Assembly: GCF_022662105.1 (NCBI RefSeq)
Contig: NZ_JAKMCP010000002.1
Location: forward strand, 186,001 to 250,000
Direction of reading: 5' to 3'
Length of the DNA: 64,000 bases
Source: Aestuariivivens sediminis
GTDB lineage: Bacteria > Bacteroidota > Bacteroidia > Flavobacteriales > Flavobacteriaceae
A program made the translations under genes and the position numbers. A model generated the notes under the pieces. It saw nothing but the letters and a program-made list of their open reading frames with translations. It did not search any database and was not told where the DNA came from. Position 1 is the stretch's first letter. Every line of letters starts with the position of its first letter. Below, piece by piece: positions 38,544 through 45,448 of the stretch.

Positions 38544-38549
38544 TCAAGT
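38533..38549. repeat. Palindrome at the amidase break point
   Basis: CACTTGA and TCAAGTG are perfect 7-base arms around ATT. It lies exactly where resemblance to amidase ends and could mark a recombination or excision point. Confidence 0.5.
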
Positions 38550-38581
38550 GTAAATTAAGAATAATAATTGATTAACAGTGT

Positions 38582-38757
38582 TTTAATATATATAAGAGGT
38601 ATAAACCTCGCCATCCCTTTCAAGAAAAAGGTCTGATACACAAACGATAATTCATTAGACAGGGTAAACCATTATAAATCCCTAAAACGCTCTAATACCT
38701 GGATATGTCATGCTTAAGTGAACCCCTATCCCCAAAACAGCCAAAGATGCCAGGGCG
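38582..38757 (+). repeat. Dispersed repeat unit A, copy 1
   Basis: The unit has ACCTCGCCATCCC, AAAAAGGTCTGATACA, AACGATAAT, CCTAAAACGCTCTAATACC, GGATATGTCATGCTTAA and then the start of the core (CCCCAAAACAGCCAAAG). Three more copies lie at 43.0, 44.0 and 45.3 kb. In this copy the core breaks off and passes into the 126-bp duplicated block. Confidence 0.85.
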
Positions 38758-38847
38758 GTGTAGGAATACCTCAAGACTGACCAATATCATTTCCTGCTTT
38801 TTTAGTTCTAATTACATTTGTTGGTCATGAAGAATCCGTTTTTAAAA
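38722..38847 (+). repeat. 126-bp perfect direct repeat, copy 1
   Basis: Bases 38722-38847 are identical by eye to 40217-40342. The block covers part of the repeat core, the leader and the first seven codons of the small membrane protein gene. Such identity in a region of otherwise diverged repeats points to a recent duplication. Confidence 0.85.
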
Positions 38848-39090
38848 TTTCCTTTTTGGTTAAATTTTATTATTCTAATTATTTCTCTACCGATTAGCGG
38901 ATTTGCTTTAATATTTGGTTTTGCCCATGTTGTTGAAGGAATTAGGCAATCTATTGAAGGTATTACTCCTCCTCCAGGTGCTTTCGAGGGTGGTATTATC
39001 GTTATGAGCCTTTGTTTGATTGGTATTATTACTTTGTTAATAACGATCGGAGCATTCCTTGCCATCCTTGGTAGCAAAAACAAAAGTTAA
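38827..39090 (+). CDS. Small two-helix membrane protein
   Basis: This 87-residue protein starts at MKNPFLKFPFWL; a start three codons earlier (TTG) is less likely because the duplicated copy conserves the ATG region. Two membrane helices (about 11-32 and 57-80) flank a short loop with Pro-rich GITPPPGAFEGG. I do not recognise the family. A broken second copy lies at 40322. Confidence 0.65.
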   Translation: MKNPFLKFPFWLNFIILIISLPISGFALIFGFAHVVEGIRQSIEGITPPPGAFEGGIIVMSLCLIGIITLLITIGAFLAILGSKNKS

Positions 39091-39403
39091 GTTTATATTT
39101 CCCTTTTAATAACTCTTATGATGGGATAACCATCCTATAATTACTCTGCAATCCCAAAACAGCCAGAGTGATTTCAATGGTATAATCATGCACACAAACT
39201 TTTTTGAACATAAGAAGTTTGGTTCGATTTTGGACATTTGGAGTCCTTTTGAATACTTTTTCCTATTTTTAGTAGGAATAATATGTTTGTCATAAATCCT
39301 AAGGTTATATTAGTTTCTAGGCATGATTATCGGAATAAAGACATCCATTTTATACATATAAAGAGTTATAGGTCATTAGAATAGAAAACAATTTGAAGAA
39401 TCA
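39091..39403. other. Intergenic region with a repeat core
   Basis: About 310 bases between two plus-strand genes; the repeat core at 39150-39212 is the only recognised structure. Confidence 0.6.
39150..39212 (+). repeat. Dispersed repeat core, copy 2
   Basis: This copy reads TCCCAAAACAGCCAGAGTG, then ATTTCAATGGTATAATCATG and CACACAAACTTTTTTGAA. It lacks the upstream part of unit A. Confidence 0.8.
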
Positions 39404-40138
39404 ATGTTAAAATTGTTCGGAAGAATAAGACGTAAATTACTTGAAGAAAGTAATCTGAAAAAATATCTGATTTATGCAATCGGTGAAATATTGCTTATTA
39501 TTATAGGTATTTTGATCGCATTGCAAATTGATAAATTGAATGACGAGTCTAAATTAAAAAGGACGCTCATTTCGGACCTAAAGAATACTGAAAAATACAT
39601 ACAAGGTGAAATCGAAAGAGTGGAGAATGAGAGACAAAAACTAATTGCCATGAGAGATACAATAGGGTATTCATTAAGAATAATTGAAGACCTAGATACC
39701 CTCTCTTCGGTAGAAAAAAAGTATATCAAGGGTACAAATAATCATTTGTTGAAAGTTGGATTGGCAACAGGCGAAAAAAAAATTTTGCAGGATTTGTATA
39801 CGAGTATTTCAAAATCACCCAGGGAATCAAGTCAAGAACTGGTGAACGCTCTTAGTCGATTAATAATTGACATTCAAAAAGCGGATTTTTTAGACAATAG
39901 CTTTTTTGAGGACTTACTTTCTAGAGATAGATCAATGGATCGAACCATATGGAGAACCAACTCAAAAGGACAGCTTATTTATGATTTCAAAAAGTTGAAG
40001 ACAGACTATGACTTACAGATTATGTTTAATAGATCAATACATTTCAAGAATATATCCATTAATTATTGTAAAAAACTAATTGAGCAATATCGAGTAGTGG
40101 GTATGCTTATTGGAAAACAATTAAATGAACTTGAATAA
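39404..40138 (+). CDS. DUF6090 family membrane protein
   Basis: This 244-residue protein has a short basic N-terminus (MLKLFGRIRRKLLEE), one membrane helix at about 22-42 (YAIGEILLIIIGILIALQID) and a long helical, charged C-terminal region. The start NLKKYLIYAIGEILLIIIGI is the hallmark of DUF6090, a family often present in many copies in Flavobacteriia. The function is unknown. It lies between the two 126-bp direct repeats. Confidence 0.85.
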   Translation: MLKLFGRIRRKLLEESNLKKYLIYAIGEILLIIIGILIALQIDKLNDESKLKRTLISDLKNTEKYIQGEIERVENERQKLIAMRDTIGYSLRIIEDLDTLSSVEKKYIKGTNNHLLKVGLATGEKKILQDLYTSISKSPRESSQELVNALSRLIIDIQKADFLDNSFFEDLLSRDRSMDRTIWRTNSKGQLIYDFKKLKTDYDLQIMFNRSIHFKNISINYCKKLIEQYRVVGMLIGKQLNELE

Positions 40139-40216
40139 TGGAATAGCATAATACTTTAGAAAAAGGACCTAACTGATAGAAGTCACTTAAAACCTTAAAA
40201 GGTCTTGCTTAAATGT

Positions 40217-40342
40217 ACCCCTATCCCCAAAACAGCCAAAGATGCCAGGGCGGTGTAGGAATACCTCAAGACTGACCAATATCATTTCCTGCTTTTTTAG
40301 TTCTAATTACATTTGTTGGTCATGAAGAATCCGTTTTTAAAA
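40217..40342 (+). repeat. 126-bp perfect direct repeat, copy 2
   Basis: This is the second copy of 38722-38847; resemblance continues more weakly to about 40436. Recombination between the copies would remove the small membrane protein and DUF6090 genes. Confidence 0.85.
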
Positions 40343-40436
40343 AATTTCCTTTTTGGTTTAATTATATTATTCTAATTATTTTCCTACCGATTAGCGCATT
40401 TGCTTTAATATTCAGTTTTGACTTCGTTGAGAAGGT
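40322..40436 (+). pseudogene. Broken second copy of the two-helix membrane protein gene
   Basis: The first seven codons match the intact gene, then two extra A shift the frame, which stops after MKNPFLKNFLFGLIILF. DNA resemblance to the intact gene continues past the stop through CCGATTAGCG and TTGCTTTAATATT, then ends. Confidence 0.85.
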
Positions 40437-40474
40437 TTTGGCGGATATTTCGAAATATTTTAATCATAATTTTT

Positions 40475-41293
40475 TTAAGGTTTTATACCACTACAAATCA
40501 CGAACTCTCCTGGAATTTCATAACCATTTTCGGTTTTAAAAGGTTTAATCGATTTTAAATATTCCTTTTGAGCTTCTTCTTTTGTGACTTCATCAAATCG
40601 TGAATAGGCCATGGCTACGGGACCTCCCATAAATGAGGCTGTACAAGCTTCCTCATCTGAAGTGTAAATGAGTTTGGTTTCAATTCTTGATAAGGTAATA
40701 TTTTTAAAACCCGCATTTTCAAAGGGGTATTTAAGTACTTCACTCTCACCAAGGTTAAAAAACATGGGACAAACATCGGTGTTTACTCTTGCATCCACAA
40801 TAGGAAAGATTTCGGCCCAACCACATTTTTTTCGTGATCCCCAAACCGCTGTCACTGCTCGTCCTCCAGGCTTTAAAACGCGAAACATTTCGGCCAAAGA
40901 AGCATCAGGATCGGGAAAATACATTAATCCCAGCGCACAAGTGGCCAAATCAAATTTTTCGTCATCACATAACAAATGTTCAGCATCCATTCTTTCAAAT
41001 TTAACCGTTTCAAATCCTCCTATAAGAGTCAATTGGTTTCCAATTTTTACCATTTCATCAGAGATGTCGGTAGCCAGTATTTGACCCAATGGACCTATTT
41101 TTTCTGCCATTCTAAAAGTGATCAATCCAGTACCCGCAGCAATATCAATAATATGTTCATGGCGTTGGATATTGGAAACCTCCAGTAAAAGGTCATGTGC
41201 TGGTTTTAGCTGTTCTTGCCAGCAATTTTCGTAATATTCAGCAGCCTTATCCCAACCATATCTTTGTATTCTGCGCTGTAATTCTGGTTTCAT
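40475..41293 (-). CDS. Class I SAM-dependent methyltransferase
   Basis: This 272-residue protein has a Rossmann methyltransferase core: motif I in IIDIAAGTGLITFRMAE, acidic loop in KFERMDAEHLL, and FDLATCALGLMYFPDPDASL with MFRVLKPGGRAVTAVWG. This is the UbiE/Methyltransf_11 type. The substrate is not evident. It starts 2 bases after the OsmC-family gene ends, so the two are co-transcribed. Confidence 0.88.
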   Translation of the reverse strand: MKPELQRRIQRYGWDKAAEYYENCWQEQLKPAHDLLLEVSNIQRHEHIIDIAAGTGLITFRMAEKIGPLGQILATDISDEMVKIGNQLTLIGGFETVKFERMDAEHLLCDDEKFDLATCALGLMYFPDPDASLAEMFRVLKPGGRAVTAVWGSRKKCGWAEIFPIVDARVNTDVCPMFFNLGESEVLKYPFENAGFKNITLSRIETKLIYTSDEEACTASFMGGPVAMAYSRFDEVTKEEAQKEYLKSIKPFKTENGYEIPGEFVICSGIKP

Positions 41294-41295
41294 GA

Positions 41296-41817
41296 TTACG
41301 ATTTTTCTGATTTGATATATTCTAGTTGTCTTACACAGGATTGTGCTCGAGAAAAAACATCTAAGTATGGGCTATGTTTTTCACCCACACTTATAAGATG
41401 TTCAACATCTTCTCGTGATGCCGGGCTTTTAACTCTTACCAGATAACGAATTTCCAGATACCCGGGATAGTTATCTGAAGTTCCAAACAAAGCACCATCA
41501 TCGTAATCGGCCTGTATTTCAACCTCCAAACTATCAATGGCTATATCTAGTTTGGATGCCCATAGCATAAAACCAATCGCCAAACAACTCCCAAGAGCGG
41601 CGCGACCTAGAGCACCAGGGCTTGAGGCAGTAGCCGATCCTCCAACTTGTTTCGACATATCGGTTTTAAATACCCAATCCCCTTCTCTGGTCTCACAGGA
41701 AAGTCCGTTTACGATGCGGGTTTTGGAAATACCAGTTCCTAATCCCAATAAGGGTTTTAAGGTAAGCGCTTTTTGGATGCGTAAAAACTTATTTTTTATA
41801 TCAACTTGTGTCGTCAT
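41296..41817 (-). CDS. OsmC-family protein
   Basis: This 173-residue protein belongs to the OsmC/Ohr superfamily, which reduces organic peroxides or has unknown redox roles. The first conserved Cys is in ALGSCLAIGFMLWASK, and a second is in SRAQSCVRQLEY near the C-terminus. The strand VEIQADYDDGALFG also fits. It is first in a two-gene unit with the methyltransferase. Upstream lies a gene-tail remnant also found before the gene at 43274. Confidence 0.85.
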   Translation of the reverse strand: MTTQVDIKNKFLRIQKALTLKPLLGLGTGISKTRIVNGLSCETREGDWVFKTDMSKQVGGSATASSPGALGRAALGSCLAIGFMLWASKLDIAIDSLEVEIQADYDDGALFGTSDNYPGYLEIRYLVRVKSPASREDVEHLISVGEKHSPYLDVFSRAQSCVRQLEYIKSEKS

Positions 41818-41839
41818 AGGCTTTTTGTTAAGGCGTTTT

Positions 41840-42035
41840 ATTTAAGTTTATTCTTGAGCCTGGGTGTAGGTCGTCAAAGGGTGTTCCCTGTTAGGTTTAA
41901 AATTAAGTCATTCATTCAATGTTTGCAATAGATATTCTTTCCTTCTATTGCTCATGGTTTTTTGTTTAATCATTTCTCTTTTTTTAGTATCGGTTTAGCC
42001 TTCCAAAATACACATCATAGAGCCCATTCTCTTAA
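41840..42035 (+). repeat. Dispersed repeat C, copy 1 (decayed gene end)
   Basis: This block resembles 43790-43985 over nearly 190 bases, for example CTTCTATTGCTCATGGTTTT and CCTTCCAAAATACACATCAT. On the minus strand it encodes GLYDVYFGR, then a frameshift, then MIKQKTMSNRRKEYLLQTLNE and a stop (41973-41908). It is a degraded C-terminal gene fragment just upstream of the OsmC gene. Confidence 0.75.
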
Positions 42036-42099
42036 AAATAACGAAAGTACAACAACGGATATAATCCATTGTTGAGATTGTAAATTACATCGTTCAGGA

Positions 42100-42137
42100 G
42101 TTTTAAATATGGGCAAAATCTTTATAAGTACGCTCCT
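42100..42137 (+). repeat. Short repeat E, copy 1
   Basis: GTTTTAAATATGGGCA, ATAAGTA and CGCTCC-like segments are shared in order with 42460-42504 and, more weakly, with 49474-49517. Confidence 0.6.
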
Positions 42138-42150
42138 AAAATGAAATAAA

Positions 42151-42182
42151 AAAAGGATGTGAATTAACAACATCCTTATTTT
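42151..42182 (-). terminator. Terminator after the 28-residue frame
   Basis: On the minus strand AAGGATGTTG and an arm ending ACATCCTT form a stem with an AT-rich loop, followed by a T-run. It lies 35 bases after the stop of the small frame. Confidence 0.75.
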
Positions 42183-42216
42183 GATTTATTATGATTGATG
42201 AAATGATTGATAAATA

Positions 42217-42303
42217 TTATTTATATCTTCTCATGTTGTTCCAGGTGAAACTTTTTGTTTGATTAAAGGTTCTGGGAAAATGATTATTGTTTGAAGTTCT
42301 CAT
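42217..42303 (-). CDS. Candidate 28-residue basic small protein
   Basis: An ATG at 42303 opens 28 codons (MRTSNNNHFPRTF, then NQTKSFTWNNMRRYK) and a TAA at 42217. A good terminator follows, and no other frame explains that terminator. The peptide is rich in Asn, Arg and aromatic residues and has no signal or membrane helix. Its family is unknown to me. It is bracketed by two copies of repeat E. Confidence 0.5.
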   Translation of the reverse strand: MRTSNNNHFPRTFNQTKSFTWNNMRRYK

Positions 42304-42459
42304 AATTTCTATATTTTAATGGTTAATATTGTTTGTGTAATTTCCAATTTTAAAATTGCATTATACTCAATAGACGACATAAAATATTATTTGTTACAGT
42401 ACTATGCATAACAATGTAGTAATTTAACAGTATTTAACAATTGTCACAACTGAATTAAG

Positions 42460-42504
42460 GCGTTTTAAATATGGGCATAGTCTTGATAAGTATGCTTCAA
42501 GACT
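42460..42504 (+). repeat. Short repeat E, copy 2
   Basis: GCGTTTTAAATATGGGCATA is followed by TCTTGATAAGTATGCTTCAA. It runs almost directly into repeat core copy 3. Confidence 0.65.
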
Positions 42505-42516
42505 TGATTAATCATT

Positions 42517-42587
42517 GACCACATACCCTAAAACAACGAGAGTCATTTCAATGGTATAATCAGGCATACTAATTTTTTTGAAAATTG
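42517..42587 (+). repeat. Dispersed repeat core, copy 3
   Basis: CCCTAAAACAACGAGAGTC leads into ATTTCAATGGTATAATCAGG and ACTAATTTTTTTGAAAATTG. It ends 50 bases from the 3' end of the minus-strand gene at 42638. Confidence 0.85.
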
Positions 42588-42637
42588 ATAACAAAGGGTT
42601 GGTTTTTTAATTTTAATTATATCTCATTTACCTTATC

Positions 42638-43000
42638 CTAAAAACCAACAACAAGGATTTGGAAAATATCTGGACTATAAGTAAATTCTTGGGATGGATA
42701 CCCAGAAGGTCTATAAAAAGTAATGACATCTACTTTGCTTAAATTCTCCTCGCTAATTGTAAGTGTTACTTCACCATTTTGATTGGTAATCCCATAACTA
42801 TATTGTGATCTTCCACAGCCAAGTCCTGTACTACAATCAATTACTCCACTTAAAGTAACTAACCCTTCATTTACTGGTTGCCTAGTTTCTTCGTCCAGAA
42901 AAACATAAGATTTACTAATTGTTTTAGGGTCTTTATCTCCCCCCTCAGAACTACAGGCTAGGAACAATATCGTTAATATTGTAAGAATATTAATTTTCAT
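42638..43000 (-). CDS. Small lipoprotein with a carboxypeptidase-regulatory-like domain
   Basis: This 120-residue protein has a signal peptide and lipobox LFLACSSEG. The mature part looks like one beta-sandwich domain (ETRQPVNEGLVTLSG, TNQNGEVTLTISEENL) of the carboxypeptidase-regulatory or Ig-like type, with a close Cys pair in DCSTGLGCG. The role is unknown. Repeat unit A lies just upstream and a repeat core just downstream. Confidence 0.7.
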   Translation of the reverse strand: MKINILTILTILFLACSSEGGDKDPKTISKSYVFLDEETRQPVNEGLVTLSGVIDCSTGLGCGRSQYSYGITNQNGEVTLTISEENLSKVDVITFYRPSGYPSQEFTYSPDIFQILVVGF

Positions 43001-43021
43001 GTAACAAATTTATATTAAATA

Positions 43022-43228
43022 TTTAATATATGTATGCAAGTGGAATAGACCTCGCCATCCTATAAAGAATAAGGTCTGATACACCAACGTTAATACCTCA
43101 GACAGGTTAATCCCTCAGAGAATCCTAAAACGCTCTGCTCCACCCTGTGTTGAGCTAATACGCCCCCTATACCCAAAACATCCGAGTCATTTCAATGGTA
43201 TAATCACACACTAATTTTTTAGAAACCT
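43022..43228 (+). repeat. Dispersed repeat unit A, copy 2, with core
   Basis: GGAATAGACCTCGCCATCC and AAGGTCTGATACACCAACG begin the unit. The middle is diverged (GCTCCACCCTGTGTTGAGC replaces the usual text). The core AGTCATTTCAATGGTATAATCA completes it, 46 bases from the 3' end of the gene at 43274. Confidence 0.85.
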
Positions 43229-43273
43229 TAATTTATCTGTATTTCTCTATAGAATTTCCGCTTTTAATTAGAA

Positions 43274-43768
43274 TTATAGTTTTATGTGATGCCCATTAGA
43301 ATGGATAACTTTCCAACTATCATCATCTTTCTTGAATACATATGTCCACGAACCTATAGCATGGTAGATATTATTTTTTAAATCGATGCTTTTAAATTCA
43401 AATTCTAATGTTACCGAAGCTAATGATTTAGATAAAGGAAGAATGTGAATATTTTCCCAATCCCATTGTTCAAACTTTAGCGTATTTTCATAATGGTGAG
43501 TAGTTTCAACCACCCAATCTTGATAGCCTCCAATAATTCGCCCATCACTACCCATTACAAAATCGTCAGAATTACTCCAAAAACTTATCATATCTTTATA
43601 ATCGTGACTAAGCATGGCATTACGATACTTTTCAAGCACACTATTAATTTCATTTTTGACTTGCAATTCCCACTTCTTATCTGATGATTGAGAACTAACT
43701 TTTTGAGTGATAAGTAAAATTAAAAGGACACTAAATATCGCTATTTGATGAGAACTAAAATATGTCAT
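43274..43768 (-). CDS. Exported SnoaL/NTF2-like protein
   Basis: This 164-residue protein has a signal peptide (to about residue 26) and an NTF2-like fold: EINSVLEKYRNAMLSHDYKDM, FWSNSDDFVMGSDGRIIGG, then strands LASVTLEFEFKSID and SWTYVFKKDDDSWKVIHSNGH. Family members (DUF4440/SnoaL-like) are often small-molecule-binding or enzymatic. The role is unknown. Its upstream region is repeat C copy 2. Confidence 0.82.
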   Translation of the reverse strand: MTYFSSHQIAIFSVLLILLITQKVSSQSSDKKWELQVKNEINSVLEKYRNAMLSHDYKDMISFWSNSDDFVMGSDGRIIGGYQDWVVETTHHYENTLKFEQWDWENIHILPLSKSLASVTLEFEFKSIDLKNNIYHAIGSWTYVFKKDDDSWKVIHSNGHHIKL

Positions 43769-43789
43769 GTGTGGCTTGATTTAACACGT

Positions 43790-43985
43790 AAATTTTTACC
43801 GGGTGTAGTTCATTGAACTAATGTACACCATTTGGGATTAAAATTAAGTCTTTAATTCATTGTTTGCAACAGGTGTTGTTTTCTTCTATTGCTCATAGTT
43901 TTTTGTTTAATCAATTCTCCTTGTTTTAGTAGTTGGTTTTGCCTTCCAAAATACACCTCATAGAGTGCTTTCTTTTAAAATAAAG
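43790..43985 (+). repeat. Dispersed repeat C, copy 2
   Basis: The block shares CTTCTATTGCTCATAGTTTT, TTTGTTTAATCA and CCTTCCAAAATACACCTCAT with 41840-42035. Both copies lie about 22 bases upstream of a minus-strand gene start. Confidence 0.8.
43852..43974 (-). pseudogene. 40-codon C-terminal gene remnant inside repeat C
   Basis: On the minus strand an open frame without a proper start encodes KKALYEVYFGRQNQLLKQGE and LIKQKTMSNRRKQHLLQTMN and stops at 43852. Copy 1 has the same protein text with conservative changes and a frameshift, so this was once coding. I do not recognise the parent protein. Confidence 0.6.
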
Positions 43986-44031
43986 AAACCCATTCATGCT
44001 TAAAAAATGCATTAATTGAAACAGAATTTAC

Positions 44032-44230
44032 AAGAGGAATAGACCTCGCCATCCCTATCAATAAAAAGGTCTGATACAAGAACGATAATACCTCAGATAG
44101 GGCAAACCTTCAGAAAACCCTAAAACGCTCTAATACCTGGATATGTCATGCTTAAATGACCCCCTACACCCCGAAACATCCAGAGTCATTTCAATGGTAT
44201 AATCAAGCACACTAATTTTTTTGAAAATAA
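44032..44230 (+). repeat. Dispersed repeat unit A, copy 3, with core
   Basis: This is the most complete copy: AGACCTCGCCATCCCTATC, AAAAAGGTCTGATACA, CTCAGATAGGG, CCTAAAACGCTCTAATACC, GGATATGTCATGCTTAAATG and the full core. AGACCT/AGGTCT and CCCTATC/GATAGGG are inverted pairs within the unit, so the single strand could fold. Confidence 0.88.
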
Positions 44231-44433
44231 CAAGATTGGATGTTTTTTCAATTCAATTTGTTTTTTCTAATTCAGTTAATTGACCTCAACTGATATCCCT
44301 CATTGTAAATTTTTAGTATTACAGTTACATTGATTGCTTATAAAATAGGTCCTGATTTATCCTTCCTAAATTTTTTTGGACATCCATTCGAAAAGGTCAT
44401 AATAAATTTATGGTAACAATAAATTAAATAATT

Positions 44434-44793
44434 ATGAAAACAATAATAGTCCATGTAAAGGTTTTGATTCTCAATCTAATCTTGGCATTTATATTTTCCT
44501 GTGAGCCACCAGCTAGTGATGGTCAACTTATTGGAGGTCTTGACCGTCCCTGTTATGATGAATGGAATCTTCAATACTATGGAATAAATGATGAAAATAA
44601 GTGCGATGGTAATATGATGACAGTAAAAATAAGACAAAAAGAAAAAGACAGACTTAGACTGATTTTAAAAAGCAGAAGTGACAGCTGCGTTCAAGTTGAA
44701 TTTAAGCATTATTGGTTGGGTATAGAGTTGGATACTAAAGGATATATAAAGAAATCAAATTCAACTTTCTCCCTTTATAAACGGTGCAAATAA
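44434..44793 (+). CDS. Small lipoprotein of unknown function
   Basis: This 119-residue protein has a signal peptide with lipobox FIFSCEPP. The mature part has several Cys residues (DRPCYDEWN, NKCDGN, SDSCVQ, KRCK) that could form disulfides. I do not recognise a family. The next gene starts 8 bases after its stop. Confidence 0.65.
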   Translation: MKTIIVHVKVLILNLILAFIFSCEPPASDGQLIGGLDRPCYDEWNLQYYGINDENKCDGNMMTVKIRQKEKDRLRLILKSRSDSCVQVEFKHYWLGIELDTKGYIKKSNSTFSLYKRCK

Positions 44794-44801
44794 AATTCAT
44801 C

Positions 44802-45188
44802 ATGAAAATAATAAATAAATATTTAAAATTAGTCGCCTTTTTTCTTGCAACACTTATGTTGATTCAAGGTTGCACAGTATACAGAACAACACCAGTAACT
44901 TTAGAGGAAGCATCTGCAACTAATAACAAAGTCAAACTTAAAAAAATAGACAATCAAACTATAAAGTATAAAAAAATCATAAGCATAAACCAGGAATATT
45001 TTGGAGTTAAGAAGAGTAAAGGTGATTTAATTAACGTTCCTATAAATAAAGAAGACATCAAATCGATTAAGATAAAGAATAGGTATTTATCGAATCTCCT
45101 GTCTTTCTTATCAGTCCCAGTAGGTGTAGTTGTTTTAATAAGCATCATAATTACAATACATGTACTATTAGGAGGAAGAATGATCTGA
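44802..45188 (+). CDS. Small lipoprotein with C-terminal membrane helix
   Basis: I use the ATG at 44802, because it begins a lipoprotein signal with lipobox LIQGCTVY; an in-frame start six codons earlier overlaps the previous gene. The 128-residue protein has a basic, Lys/Ile-rich centre (VKLKKIDNQTIKYKKI, NKEDIKSIKIKN) and a hydrophobic C-terminal helix. It resembles small lipoproteins of Bacteroidota with a TVYRTTPVTLEEA start. The function is unknown. Confidence 0.65.
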   Translation: MKIINKYLKLVAFFLATLMLIQGCTVYRTTPVTLEEASATNNKVKLKKIDNQTIKYKKIISINQEYFGVKKSKGDLINVPINKEDIKSIKIKNRYLSNLLSFLSVPVGVVVLISIIITIHVLLGGRMI

Positions 45189-45254
45189 AATATCTCGATA
45201 GTTACTTTGGTCTTGCAAGTGACTGGTTTTGGTTGAGTTTCTTTTAATTATATT

Positions 45255-45428
45255 TTTTCAAGAAAAAGGTCTGAGAGACGAACGATAATACCTCAGATAG
45301 GGTATACCATTAAAAAATCCTAAAACCCCCTAATACCTCGATTAGTCATACTTAAATGAGCCCCCGCACCCCAAATCAGCCAGAGTCATTTCAATGGTAT
45401 AATCAAGCACACTAATTTTTTGAGAATT
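45255..45428 (+). repeat. Dispersed repeat unit A, copy 4, with core
   Basis: The first 30 bases of the unit are missing; it begins at TTTTTCAAGAAAAAGGTCTGA and continues through CCTCAGATAGGG and the full core to ACTAATTTTTTGAG. It ends 21 bases from the stop codon of the NERD gene. Confidence 0.87.
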
Positions 45429-45448
45429 TAGAAGTTTGGGGTGTTTTT

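Larger units (their letters stand above)
38286..38826. other. Intergenic region with amidase remnant and repeat unit
   Basis: This 540-base gap holds the 3' end of an amidase gene, a 17-base palindrome and one dispersed repeat unit; each has its own entry. Confidence 0.7.
41818..42637. other. Repeat-rich intergenic region with one tiny gene
   Basis: This 820-base gap contains repeat C copy 1, two copies of repeat E (42100-42137 and 42460-42504), a 28-residue frame between them, and repeat core copy 3. Confidence 0.7.
43769..44433. other. Intergenic region with repeats C and A
   Basis: A 665-base gap filled by repeat C copy 2, repeat unit A copy 3 and the 16-base element AACTGATATCCCTCAT (44288-44303); no intact gene is seen. 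Confidence 0.7.

Noticed and set aside
35757-45428. Integron cassette array
   Set aside because: No integron integrase is present, genes lie on both strands, and the attC core sites (GTTRRRY/RYYYAAC) are not clear in the repeats. Kept only as an analogy.
35757-45428. CRISPR array
   Set aside because: Repeats are 0.7-3.5 kb apart and separated by genes, not regular spacers; no cas genes are seen.
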